A stretch of 64,000 bases of DNA from Phytoactinopolyspora halotolerans (GCF_010550675.1 NZ_JAAGOA010000007.1:124001-188000), one strand, 5' to 3'; positions 36,236 to 45,843 are shown, counted from the stretch's first letter. Notes: a model not told the origin generated them from the letters alone. A program made the numbers and translations.

Positions 36236-36251
36236 GTTACTCGCGAGTAAC
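36236..36251. promoter_or_regulatory. Perfect palindrome upstream of etfBA
   Basis: GTTACTCGCGAGTAAC is a perfect 16-bp palindrome 99 bp upstream of etfB. It resembles TTACT-N4-AGTAA sites of TetR-type regulators of acyl-CoA metabolism, from memory. The binding protein is not encoded nearby. Confidence 0.5.
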
Positions 36252-36272
36252 AAATCGTGTGTGGTTTTTCAC

Positions 36273-37364
36273 CTAGCTCTTCGTCACCGTCGTCTCCGGC
36301 CTGTCGGCCAGCTGCTCGTCGCCCTCGGTCCGTTCGAGGTCAGCGGGGGCATCGTCATCCGCGACCACGCGCCCTCGACCACGACGTCGGGCCCGACGAC
36401 GGGCCACCCACGCGATGGCGGACCGGTACGTCTCGTCCCGGATGAAGATGGCGTCCGCGGCAAGGATCGCCAGCGAGAACCAGGGCAGCGCCATGGTCAC
36501 CGCGATCCCCACATGCATGAAGAACACCAGCACCAGGGCGACCACACGAGTGCCGCGACGCATCAACAGCAGGGGAAAGAAGACCTGGACGAAGACCGTG
36601 ATGTAACTACCGATCGTCACCAGGATGCCGCTGGCGTAGACGATCTCGTTCAAGGCCGGCCAGGCAGCGTACTGGTCGATCCGCAGCGGGTAGTACAGCC
36701 CGACGCCCTCCTGCCACATCGACCCCTGGACCTTCGACATGCCCGAGACCACATAGACCACGAACACCTGGCCCGCGATGCCGAGCAACGCGACGTTGTG
36801 GAAGAGCACGCCCGGCCAGGCCGGCCACGTCCAGCGGGGGCGCTCGCCCGGGCTCGCGCCTCCTGTCTCCTCGAGGGGCGCGGGCCCGCTCCCGCGGCGC
36901 CGACGACGCGCGTCCAGCGACCAGTGCATGGAGACATCGGCGAGGCAGAAGAACAGCAGCGAGATACGGATCAGATTGTCGCCCGCGTCCGTGGCGAGCG
37001 GGTTGAGCCGCATCAAGCTCGTCAGCATGAGTAGCAGTACGGGGGTGATGAAGCGGGTACGCCATCCGAGCGTGAACAGCACCGCTACCACCGTCAACGC
37101 CAGGTACTTCAACGTGAAGACGGCCGACGAGTCCTCCACGCCGAAGATGACCGTGAACGGAAATCCCCAGTAGTCCACCGTGAGCCAGGGATCGAGCCAC
37201 CGGGCTCCCGGACCCCAGACATAATGCCGATCGGCAAAGTTCACGATCAGCGAACCCAGAATGGCCACACCCAAGCAGATCCGCATCGCCGACAGCCCGT
37301 AGGCAGCACGTTTGCGGCCGAACAGCCATTGTTCACCCTCGTCCAGCAGCCGGAAAACCGTCAT
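36273..37364 (-). CDS. HTTM-domain membrane protein (SdpB / vitamin-K-carboxylase-like superfamily), copy 1
   Basis: 363-aa integral membrane protein with about eight helices. It has the HTTM landmarks: LFGRKRAAYGLSAMRICLGVAIL, GWRTRFITPVLLLMLTSL, DNLIRISLLFFCLADVSMHWSLDARRR and QVFVVYVVSGMSKVQGSMWQEGVGLYYP. The HTTM superfamily includes vitamin K-dependent gamma-carboxylase and SdpB. I cannot identify a carboxylase active site. Its ATG overlaps the stop of the DUF5819 gene by 4 nt, so the two are made together. It is paralogous to the protein at 40506-41690, with the same partner order. The C-terminal tail is basic, then acidic. Confidence 0.85.
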   Translation of the reverse strand: MTVFRLLDEGEQWLFGRKRAAYGLSAMRICLGVAILGSLIVNFADRHYVWGPGARWLDPWLTVDYWGFPFTVIFGVEDSSAVFTLKYLALTVVAVLFTLGWRTRFITPVLLLMLTSLMRLNPLATDAGDNLIRISLLFFCLADVSMHWSLDARRRRRGSGPAPLEETGGASPGERPRWTWPAWPGVLFHNVALLGIAGQVFVVYVVSGMSKVQGSMWQEGVGLYYPLRIDQYAAWPALNEIVYASGILVTIGSYITVFVQVFFPLLLMRRGTRVVALVLVFFMHVGIAVTMALPWFSLAILAADAIFIRDETYRSAIAWVARRRARRRGRGRVVADDDAPADLERTEGDEQLADRPETTVTKS

Positions 37365-38131
37365 TGCAGCCCCCGCATGGTGTTGGCGAAGGCCTCGTCG
37401 TCCTGGCCCTCGTTCACCAGCACCGGCCGCCAGCCGAAGTCGTGGTAGGACCGTGACGGTTCCTCCGGCTCCGGTTCGTTGCGCACATCCCACCGCGGCA
37501 CCGGCGTCCGTCTGAGCTGGAACTGCACGGCGACGATCTCGCCGCCCCACAGCGCTCGCGCTACCTGCGTCGCGTATCCCGTGGCCACCCGGTCAGCACG
37601 CACCATGTTCGCCACCCGCGATGACGTCTCGCCGCCCTGCGCCGAGATCAGATCGTCCGCCAGCGGCTTCCAGTTCTCCATATCCGTGTAGTCACTGGTC
37701 ATGATCTCTTGCTGTTCGTTGGACAGGTCATCCCACGCCGAATCCAACCGCCGGTGCAGGTTGGAGGAGAGCCGGCTGGCTCGTGACGGTGCCGGATTGT
37801 GCGTGACCAAGGTCCATTCCGCCTCCGTCGCCGAGATCCACTCGGTCGTTCTCTCACCGCCCGTCGAGGGGTCGTTATACCGGGCCCGCACCAACAACTC
37901 GTCCTCAGCGTTCACCGGATTGGGAGCGAAGAGACTCCAGTTCTGTATGAACATCGGACGCATATAGCCACGCATCTCGTCCCCGACCGCGTCCTTGATC
38001 GGGTTCGACGGTGCGTTCCACAGGAATGTCAAGGCGAAGTGCATACACAACAGGCCCACGAGGAAGAACGCGACCCCGCGGGCTATCGGCGGCACTGATA
38101 CAACGCGCTGCCGCTCGTCGTCGTCAGACAC
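37361..38131 (-). CDS. DUF5819-like single-helix extracytoplasmic protein, partner of HTTM copy 1
   Basis: About 256 aa: short cytoplasmic N-terminus, one helix (ARGVAFFLVGLLCMHFALTFLW), then an extracytoplasmic domain beginning with the marked motif FIQNWSLFAPNPVNAEDELLVRARY. I take the family to be DUF5819. The GTG at 38131 is chosen because TAATCT (38139-38144, minus strand) lies 7 nt before it, giving a leaderless start and an N-terminus the size of the paralogue's; an upstream ATG at 38197 is possible. The motif recalls SdpA of the Bacillus sdp operon (from memory). It is coupled to the HTTM gene. Confidence 0.75.
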   Translation of the reverse strand: MSDDDERQRVVSVPPIARGVAFFLVGLLCMHFALTFLWNAPSNPIKDAVGDEMRGYMRPMFIQNWSLFAPNPVNAEDELLVRARYNDPSTGGERTTEWISATEAEWTLVTHNPAPSRASRLSSNLHRRLDSAWDDLSNEQQEIMTSDYTDMENWKPLADDLISAQGGETSSRVANMVRADRVATGYATQVARALWGGEIVAVQFQLRRTPVPRWDVRNEPEPEEPSRSYHDFGWRPVLVNEGQDDEAFANTMRGLQ

Positions 38132-38202
38132 GCCCGCCAGATTAGACGACGTAGGTACAGCAGCACAGGCGGGATCGGAAATGGACACCGTAGGCATAGA
38201 AC

Positions 38203-38255
38203 GGCCCCGGCCCGCGGGCACGTCGCCGAAACGACGCACCTCGCGGGCCAGGGCC
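38203..38255. terminator. Terminator-like hairpin after the LPDTG surface protein gene
   Basis: Arms GGCCCCGGCCCGCG (38203-38216) and CGCGGGCCAGGGCC (38242-38255) pair with one mismatch; the loop can form a smaller stem. It lies just past the stop of the gene ending at 38280. No T tract follows. Confidence 0.5.
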
Positions 38256-38279
38256 CTTAGTTGAGAAGGAGTGCTGAGA

Positions 38280-40028
38280 TCAGCCCTGCGTCGTCATCCG
38301 ACGGTTCCGGCTGCTGACGAACAGCGTGTAGCCACCCACAGCCAGCAGTCCAACCACCAGCAGCAGCCACATGATGTTCGAACCGGTGTCCGGAAGGTCA
38401 CCGTTGCCGTCAGCATCCGCGTCAGCATCAGCATCGGCCTCGGCGTCTGCATCCGCATCGGCCTCGGCGTCTGCATCCGCATCGGCCTCGGCGTCTGCAT
38501 CCGCATCGGCGTCAGCGTCGGCATCCGCGTCAGCATCCGCATCGGCGTCAGCATCCGCATCGGCGTCAGCATCCGCATCCGCGTCAGCGTCGGCATCCGC
38601 GTCAGCATCCGCATCGGCGTCAGCGTCGGCATCCGCGTCAGCATCCGCATCCGCATCCGCATCCGCATCAGCATCCGCATCAGCGTCCTGTTCCTGGACC
38701 ACGTTCGGTCCGACCTGCGAGCGAGCCAGATCGATCGTCGCCAGGCTGTTCTCGCCCGGGAGGACGTCGATGTAGAGCGCGGACACGCTGTACGGACCGC
38801 CCGACTCGACTGCCGCCGGCGACACGTTCTCACTGCTCAACGCCTGAGTGTGCCCGCTATCCATCGGCTGGTCCGGCTGGTAGTTCAACTTGATCGACAG
38901 CACGTCGGTCAGCACGTCAAGCAGACCGTCGGTCAGCTCGTCGAGCCCCAAAGCGTCCAGCAGTCCGTCCAGGATGTCGCCGAGCTCGTCAAGCAGCCCG
39001 GCCGGCTCCACTCCCAGCTCATCGGCCGCCGCGGAATCCAGCGCGCCACTCACACCGTTGAGGACGTCGTCGAGCAGGCCGGACAGCAGGTCGCCGAGGT
39101 TGCCCAGCAATCCGCCGAGCACCTCCGAGCTCAGCAGCTCGGTGTTCGGCGCCTGGCCGTTGAGCCCGCCGTCGAGGAGTGCGTTCAGGTCGATCGTCAA
39201 CGTCCCCGTCGACAGGTCGAGCTCGAGGCCGTCGCCGCCAATGGCGCTGCCCAGAACCTTGTCGACCGCGGCCTGGACGTCGCCGGCCACCTCGGACTCA
39301 GACTCGGACCCCAGAGCGTCCAGGCTCAGGCCCGCGTCCTCGGCGAGCCCGCTGACGTCCGCCGTGGCGGACGCGATGTCGGACCCCAGGCCCGCCAGCA
39401 ACGGGATCGTCACCTTGAGGTAGCCGCCGGCGATCTCGTAGTCCCGGGTCAGCTCGAACTCGTCTTCGGCCGACTCCGGACCGGTGAGGAACGCCTCGGA
39501 CGAGATGGCGCCGAGCTCCAGCTCGATATCGGCGATCAGGTCCGTGAGCTCTTCGCCCAGGAGGTTCGTCAGGTCGAAGGTCGCGTTGGCCGGGAACCCG
39601 GCATCCACGCCTGTTCCGATGCCACCGTTGTCGGCCACGGCGCCGGTAGCGGCGCTCGACGTGCCTTCATCCTCCGCGGTGGCCCATTGGTTCACCGCGC
39701 CGAGCTCGATGATGTCCTTGAGTGGCAGCTGCACACCGCCCTCGACATTGAGCTCGATCGCGTTGAGCACCTCGACCTCGAGCGGGTTGGCCTCGGTGAC
39801 CGGCTCCGGCGTGCCGTCGTTCTGCACCTCGACACCGGCCAGCTCGGCGATGTCGTCGAGGTCGGCGCCAAGAACCTCGCCGGACAGGAAGCGCGCTTCG
39901 GCGCGCGAGATGTCTCCTTCGGCCGCCGACGCTGGCATCGCCAGATTCGTCGTGGCCAGGGCGGTGATCGCCCCTGCGGCGACGGTGCTCGCGAGCAGCC
40001 GTCGACGCCCCTTACTTGCAAACGTCAT
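38280..40028 (-). CDS. Choice-of-anchor-G-like surface protein with Asp-Ala repeat and LPDTG sorting signal
   Basis: 582-aa precursor. An export signal ([27 protein letters not shown]) is followed by a domain with [39 protein letters not shown] and [15 protein letters not shown] recognise this as the choice-of-anchor G type. After about 450 residues comes a run of 93 alternating Asp and Ala (three Asp replaced by Glu), then LPDTG at 545-549, a membrane helix and a basic tail: a standard sortase signal. The acidic run probably acts as a rod through the wall, like Ser-Asp repeats in staphylococci. No sortase gene is in the window. The DUF5819-HTTM pair follows on the same strand. Confidence 0.85.
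   Translation of the reverse strand: MTFASKGRRRLLASTVAAGAITALATTNLAMPASAAEGDISRAEARFLSGEVLGADLDDIAELAGVEVQNDGTPEPVTEANPLEVEVLNAIELNVEGGVQLPLKDIIELGAVNQWATAEDEGTSSAATGAVADNGGIGTGVDAGFPANATFDLTNLLGEELTDLIADIELELGAISSEAFLTGPESAEDEFELTRDYEIAGGYLKVTIPLLAGLGSDIASATADVSGLAEDAGLSLDALGSESESEVAGDVQAAVDKVLGSAIGGDGLELDLSTGTLTIDLNALLDGGLNGQAPNTELLSSEVLGGLLGNLGDLLSGLLDDVLNGVSGALDSAAADELGVEPAGLLDELGDILDGLLDALGLDELTDGLLDVLTDVLSIKLNYQPDQPMDSGHTQALSSENVSPAAVESGGPYSVSALYIDVLPGENSLATIDLARSQVGPNVVQEQDADADADADADADADADADADADADADADADADADADADADADADADADADADADADADADADADAEADADADAEADADADAEADADADADADGNGDLPDTGSNIMWLLLVVGLLAVGGYTLFVSSRNRRMTTQG
38409..38687 (-). repeat. Hexamer repeat encoding alternating Asp-Ala
   Basis: Ninety-three codons of GAY-GCN alternation, 47 acidic (44 Asp, 3 Glu) and 46 Ala. 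Synonymous codons vary along the run, but longer blocks recur, which suggests growth by duplication of short units. Confidence 0.85.
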
Positions 40029-40505
40029 GCCTTCTCCCCTAGGCAGTACCCAAATTGGCTGTCGCGGAACATTCAGCACAGACTCATACCGCGACATGAC
40101 CTAGACACTATCGGTATGAAGCGCGCTTGTCGCAGGGCGGATGATCATACGTTTGGCTGAACTTTATGTCCGGTTAGGGACTACCCAGGTGACGAATATC
40201 GTAAGTCTCTACATGGCACATATAGACGACTATTTCGGACATTACCGCACATGATGGATACCGATACGGCACCATTCCGCATCGCATTGTTGAGGCCGTC
40301 ACGTCACCACATTGACGGCGGGCCTACGGCCTCGCCGACGCACCGCTGGAGTCGACTTCACGGCCGGCCATACGGCTCACGATCTGGCATCCGTCGAGTA
40401 CGACGAGACGCTGTTCGAGCGCCGCCACACGCACCACCGACGACGCAGCGCGGCAGACGTCCACAGGTCCACAGGACGTGGTAAGACGCGGTAAAGCTGA
40501 GTCAG
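40029..40505. other. Intergenic region, no gene supported
   Basis: About 480 bp, AT-richer than its surroundings. It must hold the promoter of the surface-protein gene starting at 40028; GGGGAGAAGG lies just before that start. Two short frames on the plus strand have Arg/His-rich, unlikely products. I see no clear hairpin or operator. Confidence 0.5.
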
Positions 40506-41690
40506 TCACGCGGTCGAGCGCGGACCATCGCCACGCGCGGCACCGACCACTTCTCTGACCCCGTCCGCCGGCACGATGGACGTCGCACGTCGATTATCCG
40601 TCGATGGGCCCACCGGATTTTCCGCTCCGCCCGCCTTGCGACCCTGTGACCGATTCTTCCATGTGCCGCGAACCCAGCGCTGAAGACCTTCGTATGTCGA
40701 ATCACGAATGAATATGGCGTCGGCGGCCATGATGAACAAAGAGAAGAACGGCAATCCCATGAATACGGCGATCCCCACATGCATCGCGCTGACGCTCAGC
40801 AACGCGAGCACCCGGGTTGTCCGCCGCAGTAACAACAGCGGGAAGAACAACTGGATGAACACCGAAAAATACGTCGCTACCAACACACCCAGCGCGCTCA
40901 TGGTCAGCATGTCGCTCAACGCCGGCCACGGCGCATACAGGTCAACCTGCAGCGGATAGTAGATACCGGTGCCGTCCTGCCAGGCCGAGCCCTGAATCTT
41001 GTACATCGCCGACGCGACGTAGATGATGAAGACTTGGCCCGCTATCGCCAGCACAGCCATGTTGTGCAGCAGCGTCGCGACCTTCGAGCCGTTCTCTCGC
41101 AACTCTGGCCAGATGGGCAACCGAATCGGGCTCCGCCACTCGCCCGCCGCTTGTTTCGCTCGACGCCGGGCGTCCAGTGACCAGCGCCCGGAGATATCGG
41201 CGAAGCACATGTAGAACAGCACGATCCGGAAGATGTTGTCACTCTGATCGCCGTAGATCGGCTGCGATTCTATGAGGCTGACCCAGAGAACGAGGGCCAT
41301 GGGCGCGATGAATCTGGTTCGCCAGCCGATGACTAACAAGACGAGGACGGCCGCTACCAGGCCAAGCTTGAGGTCAAGCTCGACGGTGCCGCTGCCTCCG
41401 TGAAACATCGTGAACGGCCAACCGAAGTCCCCGTTGTCATCGATGAGCTCCAGCCACCGGGAGGCGTCGCCCCACAGGTAGTGGCGGTTGAGCCAGTTCG
41501 CCGCCAAAAAGCCCAGCGCGGTCAAGCCGAAGACGATCCGCACGACGGCCAGCCCGTACGAGGCGCGCCGACCGCCGAAGAGCCACTCCTCCGCGAAGCG
41601 AACCTTGCGTCCGATGTGCTTGTCCCAGAGGTCGGCACGCTCGTCGGCCGGCCTCGACGTATCGGTTGTCCCAGATCGCATGTCGCTCAC
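40506..41690 (-). CDS. HTTM-domain membrane protein (SdpB / vitamin-K-carboxylase-like superfamily), copy 2
   Basis: 394-aa membrane protein clearly paralogous to the one at 36273-37364. The segments EEWLFGGRRASYGLAVVRIVFG, GWRTRFIAPMALVLWVSLIE, DNIFRIVLFYMCFADISGRWSLDARRR and GQVFIIYVASAMYKIQGSAWQDG match it almost position by position. It has a longer acidic N-terminus and a longer basic C-tail. It starts with GTG, overlapping the stop of the DUF5819 gene (41687-41690). No catalytic motif can be assigned. It follows the DUF5819-like partner and the LPDTG protein at 42634-44733. Confidence 0.85.
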   Translation of the reverse strand: MSDMRSGTTDTSRPADERADLWDKHIGRKVRFAEEWLFGGRRASYGLAVVRIVFGLTALGFLAANWLNRHYLWGDASRWLELIDDNGDFGWPFTMFHGGSGTVELDLKLGLVAAVLVLLVIGWRTRFIAPMALVLWVSLIESQPIYGDQSDNIFRIVLFYMCFADISGRWSLDARRRAKQAAGEWRSPIRLPIWPELRENGSKVATLLHNMAVLAIAGQVFIIYVASAMYKIQGSAWQDGTGIYYPLQVDLYAPWPALSDMLTMSALGVLVATYFSVFIQLFFPLLLLRRTTRVLALLSVSAMHVGIAVFMGLPFFSLFIMAADAIFIRDSTYEGLQRWVRGTWKNRSQGRKAGGAENPVGPSTDNRRATSIVPADGVREVVGAARGDGPRSTA

Positions 41691-42418
41691 GACGCGAACC
41701 TTTCGATGGCAGCGGCAAAGGACTCCCGGTCTTGCCCGTCGAACTCCACAAACGGACGCCGGCCGAACTCGCGGACGCGCGTCGGCCGGTCGGAGTCATC
41801 CTTCCGTCTGGCGAAGGGCGCTGCATCTTGCTCGACGATCTTGAACTGCACATATTGCAAGCCAGCATCTTCGCCCCACCATGCGTATGCGAACTGCGTC
41901 GCGTACGCGGTGATCGTTTCGTCGTACCGCAGCACATAAGAGATGCGGCCCGACGGGCTGTGATCGCCCTCCAGCATCCGCGCCTCCAGGCGATCCCAGG
42001 CGTCGTCGTGGTAGTGGGCCTCGAGTGCCTTTTGCTCTTCATTCGTCAGCTTGGCGCGTTGTCGACCGATGCGCGACGCGAGCTTTGTCGTCACCTTACC
42101 GGCGCGTGACGGCGTCAGGTTATGCGTGATCGCGTCTTGAATCTCCAACTCGGTGACGTCGACCCATTCGGTCGGGCGTTCGGCGTCGTACCACCCGCGT
42201 ACGTAGAGGTGATGCTCCGTGTCGATCGGGTTCGGGGCGAAGAGACTCCAGTTCTGCTGAAAGAACGGCTCCATGTAGGAATCAAGGGGTTCATCCCACG
42301 CGTCCTTCGCTACGTTGTCCGGTCCGACGAAGATCGCGGTCGCAGCTAGATGTGCCGTCACAGCCGCCCCCAGAACCGCCGCCAAGGCTTTCAGCCATGC
42401 TGGCCGCGTCTGCTGCAT
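41687..42418 (-). CDS. DUF5819-like single-helix extracytoplasmic protein, partner of HTTM copy 2
   Basis: About 243 aa. One helix near the N-terminus (LKALAAVLGAAVTAHLAATAIF), then an extracytoplasmic domain with FQQNWSLFAPNPIDTEHHLYVRGWY and, later, TAYATQFAYAWWGEDAG, both shared with the copy at 37361-38131. ATG 42418 is chosen because AAGGGG lies 6 nt before it; starts at 42433 or 42442 are possible. It is coupled to HTTM copy 2 by a 4-nt overlap, so the pair is probably a two-subunit membrane machine. Confidence 0.75.
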   Translation of the reverse strand: MQQTRPAWLKALAAVLGAAVTAHLAATAIFVGPDNVAKDAWDEPLDSYMEPFFQQNWSLFAPNPIDTEHHLYVRGWYDAERPTEWVDVTELEIQDAITHNLTPSRAGKVTTKLASRIGRQRAKLTNEEQKALEAHYHDDAWDRLEARMLEGDHSPSGRISYVLRYDETITAYATQFAYAWWGEDAGLQYVQFKIVEQDAAPFARRKDDSDRPTRVREFGRRPFVEFDGQDRESFAAAIERFAS

Positions 42419-42532
42419 CAACAGCCCCTTCATCTCTCTCACGGATTACCCGTCGTCCGTGCCCGGAGCGCCCTATCCACCCCGCGTGTACCGATCTTCC
42501 GCCCTTGCCCCAAGTACTCGTATCACGAACGC

Positions 42533-42570
42533 CGGTGGGTCCACACCAACCGTTCGGCGTGGACCCACCG
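42533..42570. terminator. Terminator-like hairpin after the second LPDTG gene
   Basis: Perfect 12-bp stem CGGTGGGTCCAC / GTGGACCCACCG with a 14-nt loop, 64 bp past the stop of the gene ending at 42634. A smaller palindrome, GGCCTGATCAGGCC, lies at 42598-42611. It may separate that gene from the DUF5819-HTTM pair, or attenuate rather than stop transcription. Confidence 0.55.
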
Positions 42571-42633
42571 TCCATTCGTCGGATGCGAACGCCATCAGGC
42601 CTGATCAGGCCATCAGGCGGTCCGCAAGATCCG

Positions 42634-44733
42634 CTACTGCTGAGCCACACTCCGGCGACGGTTCACCACGTAGAACGCCGCACCGCCAGCCGCCATGAGG
42701 GCAGCTCCGAGCGTGATCAGCAGCGCACTGTCAGAACCGGTGTCAGGGAGGTCACCTGCTTCGACGACCTTGAACCCGGCGGTGGCGTACTCGACGCCTT
42801 CGCCCGCGCCTTCGTACTGCTCATCGGTGCTGATGACGAAACCAGTGTGGTTCCCCAGCTCGAAGTCGGTCGGGATGCGGAACTCGAAGACAACCGTGCC
42901 TTCGTCGTCCGCGGTCTCCGTGTTGCTGACCTCCCAGACCTCCGAGTGCACCTCGGCCCGGACCTCTTCGCCCGGCTCGAAGCCGGTTCCGGTCAGGGTC
43001 TGAACGCCGCCACGCTCGACGACCTCCTCGGCGTCGGCCTCAAGGGACCGGTCACCGAACTCACCCGGGTCGCCACCGTCAGCATCCGCATCCGCATCGG
43101 CGTCCGCGTCCGCGTCCGCGTCAGCGTCAGCGTCCGCGTCGGCATCCGCGTCGACATCCGCATCGGCATCCGCGTCGACATCCGCATCCGCATCCGCATC
43201 AGCATCCGCATCCGCATCCGCGTCGACATCCGCATCCGCATCCGCATCCGCATCCGCATCCGCATCCGCATCCGCATCCGCATCCGCATCCGCGTCAGCA
43301 TCGGCATCGGCATCGGCGTCAGCATCCGCATCCGCGTCGACATCCGCATCCGCATCCGCGTCGACATCAGCATCGGCATCGGCATCGGCATCGGCATCGG
43401 CGTCAGCATCCGCATCCGCGTCAGCGTCAGCATCCGCATCCGCGTCAGCATCGGCATCCTGCTCGTTGTCCGGCCAGATGCCGCCCTCCGGGACCTCTGC
43501 CCAGACGTTCGGGAAGCTCATGATGTGGATCTCGCCGTCCAGGGCGCCGAGAACCTCACCCTGCAGAGCAAGCCCGCCGAAGTTGAACGCGGCACGCGTT
43601 CCGTCCTCGGCGATTTCCTGGTCATTGGTCAGCTCCACGAACGTGAGGTCCGCCTCGATGAGCCCTGGCGCATCAAGAGGAATGCTGACGCCAGGCTGCA
43701 GCTCAGCGATCGCGCAGATCTCCGGGTCCTCCTCGGTCGGCTCCCCTTCGCCCTCAAGGTCGAACGGGCCACCGCATTCGGCGTAGACACCGAAGGCGGG
43801 CAGCTGGGGCTCGGTGCCCGGCTCGCCGCCGTCGATGCTCGCGCCGCCTTCCTTACCGTTCGCGAAGGCGCGAATCAGCACCGGGTTCGAGGTGCCCGAG
43901 CCCGGGGCAGCACCAATCGAGATACCGCCGCCATCGGCACCACCGAGGATGTCGACGCCGCCGAACGAACCCGAGATCTGCGAGTAGGCCGCCGACGTAC
44001 CGTCACCGTTCGGAATCGTGCCCTGCTCGGTCTGCATCTCCAAGCCGTCGACGCCGAACAGCGGCGAGCCGGGCAGGCCGATGTTCACTTCCCCGGCCGA
44101 GTCGTCGACGATCGCAAGCGGTCCGCCCATCTCCGGGGTCAGACCGCCTGGCGTCTCGGGGTAGGACGACGTCTCGGGAACGACGAATTCTTCGTCCCAG
44201 TTGGCCTTGGCCCGGCCGCTGAAGACTCGAGCGTCGAAGATGTCCGAGCCGTCGATCTCGAGCGGCGTAGTGTCCCACTCGTCTTGCTGCGGAGGAGCCG
44301 TCTGCTCCGCGCCGTATGGCAGATCCAGCTCTGTTCCAAGGACGGAGACTGCTGCCAGATTGGTGTAGGCCCGGCTGTAGACGCCCGCATCGGCGCCCTC
44401 GACGCCCTGCGAGTTCACCTGAGAGTCGATGGCGCCCACGTCGGCCTGGACACCGAGGTCCAGGTCGAGGTCCGGGAGCAGGTCACCAAGCAGATCGTCC
44501 GGGAGCAGGTCCTCAAGGACATCGCCCCCGCCCGGAACCACCTCGAGAGCAACGCGCCCATAGCTGCCATCGGCGCCGGCGTTCCACGGCCCCATCGCTT
44601 CGGTGTCCGGGGCTGCTGCGGGCTGCGGCTCGGCGGCCACGTGCGCCAGCGATACGCCGAACGCACTTGCGGAGGCCACACCGACGGACACCAGTGCCCG
44701 CGCTGCTCGCCTCCGTGGCATTGTTCCAGCCAT
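42634..44733 (-). CDS. LPDTG cell-wall surface protein with long Asp-Ala/Val repeat
   Basis: 699-aa precursor. Signal sequence [28 protein letters not shown]; a unique N-terminal region of about 390 residues ([42 protein letters not shown]) that I cannot place in a family. Next comes a 127-codon Asp-Ala run with five Val substitutions, then a short Ig-like domain ([20 protein letters not shown] to [13 protein letters not shown]). The end is LPDTG at 662-666, a hydrophobic helix and NRRRSVAQQ. Unlike the protein at 38280-40028, the repeat lies before an Ig-like domain. AGGGGAGA lies upstream of ATG 44733. DUF5819-HTTM copy 2 follows. Confidence 0.85.
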   Translation of the reverse strand: MAGTMPRRRAARALVSVGVASASAFGVSLAHVAAEPQPAAAPDTEAMGPWNAGADGSYGRVALEVVPGGGDVLEDLLPDDLLGDLLPDLDLDLGVQADVGAIDSQVNSQGVEGADAGVYSRAYTNLAAVSVLGTELDLPYGAEQTAPPQQDEWDTTPLEIDGSDIFDARVFSGRAKANWDEEFVVPETSSYPETPGGLTPEMGGPLAIVDDSAGEVNIGLPGSPLFGVDGLEMQTEQGTIPNGDGTSAAYSQISGSFGGVDILGGADGGGISIGAAPGSGTSNPVLIRAFANGKEGGASIDGGEPGTEPQLPAFGVYAECGGPFDLEGEGEPTEEDPEICAIAELQPGVSIPLDAPGLIEADLTFVELTNDQEIAEDGTRAAFNFGGLALQGEVLGALDGEIHIMSFPNVWAEVPEGGIWPDNEQDADADADADADADADADADADADADADADADVDADADADVDADADADADADADADADADADADADADADADADADADVDADADADADADADADVDADADADVDADADADADADADADADADADADADGGDPGEFGDRSLEADAEEVVERGGVQTLTGTGFEPGEEVRAEVHSEVWEVSNTETADDEGTVVFEFRIPTDFELGNHTGFVISTDEQYEGAGEGVEYATAGFKVVEAGDLPDTGSDSALLITLGAALMAAGGAAFYVVNRRRSVAQQ
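43078..43458 (-). repeat. Hexamer repeat encoding alternating Asp-Ala/Val
   Basis: One hundred and twenty-seven codons in strict Asp/(Ala or Val) alternation: 64 Asp, five Val, the rest Ala. Long stretches of near-identical hexamers are present, so copy number is likely to vary between strains. Confidence 0.85.
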
Positions 44734-45160
44734 TTCTATATCTCCCCTAGAGAATTCATGATCCACGTGACTTACAAGATCACCGCAAGATGACCGTCAT
44801 AGGAAGCTCGTGGATCCGTTGACGAATGCCGAGGCCTGAAGTTACCGGTTCACCCGGCGCTCGTCATGGAGTTACGCGGTTTCGGGGAATGGGAATTTCT
44901 ACGCGTCGCCTCGCATTAGCGAACGAGCAATCGCCTTTAACACGTATGGGACATCGAGCACCAAACTGGGTCACAAGAAGCGCTGTGAACGCGGACAGAT
45001 CCGGACGAATTGCCCGCCACCAAGCGCGGCAGCAGCAACCACGACGCGCAAGATTGTTACTTCACCGTGACTGATCATGTCGAGACACGTGAAGCCGACG
45101 AGTCAACGACGTCCTCGCACCAAGGGTTCCCGAAGCCTGACGGCGGCCGAGGCACTCGCG
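44734..45160. other. Intergenic region, no gene supported
   Basis: About 430 bp, relatively AT-rich, upstream of the LPDTG gene starting at 44733. It should contain its promoter. Plus-strand frames here overlap the acyltransferase gene or have no plausible start. I see no strong palindrome. Confidence 0.5.
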
Positions 45161-45817
45161 TCAACGCATTGGAGTCGGCCTGCGGCGACTACGCTGACCA
45201 GCCAACCGCGATTTGATCACGCGGGCCGGCACGCCGCCCGCGATGCTGAAGTCATCCAGCACGCTACGGACGACGGCGTGCGCCGCGATGACACAGCCTC
45301 TCCCCACGTCCGCCCCGCGCAGGACAGAACTCTTGACGCCCAGCCAGCAGTCCGGACCGATCCGGACGGGCGACTTGACGATGCCCTGGTCTTTGATCGG
45401 TGTATCAAGATCGTCGAAGCGGTGATCGAAGTCAGTGATGTGGACCCAGTCCGCAACGAGCGTTCGTGCACCGATCTCGATGTCCAAGTAACAGTTCACG
45501 GTTGTGTGCCGTCCGAACACCGTCTTGTCGCCCACTCGCAGGGTGCCCTCATGGGCGCGTAGGTGCGTCTCGTCACCGATGTGCACCCAACGGCCAAGGA
45601 CGACGCGGCCGAAGCCACGCCGTCCATAGACCTTCGTCCGACGTCCGAGGAACACCATTCCCTCGGTGACCACCTCAGGATGGAACAGCCGGAGCCGAAG
45701 CAATCGTGCGTACCGGATCAGGTAGAAGGGAGTCCACGCTCGGTTGCGATGGACCCAGCGGAGGTTCGCCAGTGTCAGATAGCGGACCTGCCGGGGATCG
45801 CGTCGCCGATGGAGCAT
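45161..45817 (-). CDS. Acyltransferase of the hexapeptide-repeat (left-handed beta-helix) family
   Basis: 218-aa protein. The middle shows the imperfect hexapeptide pattern (RRGFGRVVLGRWVHIGDETHLRAHEGTLRVGDKTVFGRHTT shortened here, then SPVRIGPDCWLGVKSSVLRGADVGRGCVIAAHAVV), with a His in WVHITDFDHRF that may be catalytic. Such enzymes O-acetylate or succinylate sugars of glycans and cell-wall polymers. The ATG lies 26 nt after the stop of the anchorless surface-protein gene, so the two are probably co-transcribed. The acceptor is unknown. Confidence 0.82.
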   Translation of the reverse strand: MLHRRRDPRQVRYLTLANLRWVHRNRAWTPFYLIRYARLLRLRLFHPEVVTEGMVFLGRRTKVYGRRGFGRVVLGRWVHIGDETHLRAHEGTLRVGDKTVFGRHTTVNCYLDIEIGARTLVADWVHITDFDHRFDDLDTPIKDQGIVKSPVRIGPDCWLGVKSSVLRGADVGRGCVIAAHAVVRSVLDDFSIAGGVPARVIKSRLAGQRSRRRPTPMR

Positions 45818-45843
45818 CCCTCGACCGTAGAGCGACGGTCAGG

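Noticed and set aside
38271-40160. Plus-strand frames with Ile-Arg or Ser-Ala runs opposite the first LPDTG gene
   Set aside because: Shadow of the Asp-Ala codon repeat on the other strand. No start signal.
40251-40494. Short plus-strand frames between the first surface protein and HTTM copy 2
   Set aside because: Arg/His-rich products without start signals or conserved pattern.
36273-41690. HTTM proteins as true vitamin K-dependent gamma-carboxylases
   Set aside because: I could not identify the carboxylase active-site residues, and no quinone or propeptide link is visible. Kept only as superfamily membership.
38409-43458. Possible CRISPR arrays
   Set aside because: The hexamer repeats have no unique spacers, are in frame and encode Asp-Ala. 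No cas genes are nearby.
42352-44793. Plus-strand frame with long Ile-Arg-Ile-Arg runs
   Set aside because: It is the mirror of the Asp-Ala repeat of the minus-strand LPDTG gene. That gene has a signal peptide, anchor and ribosome site; the mirror frame has none.
45010-45562. Plus-strand frames downstream of the acyltransferase gene
   Set aside because: They overlap the acyltransferase gene on the other strand, which has clear hexapeptide repeats. They have no start signal.
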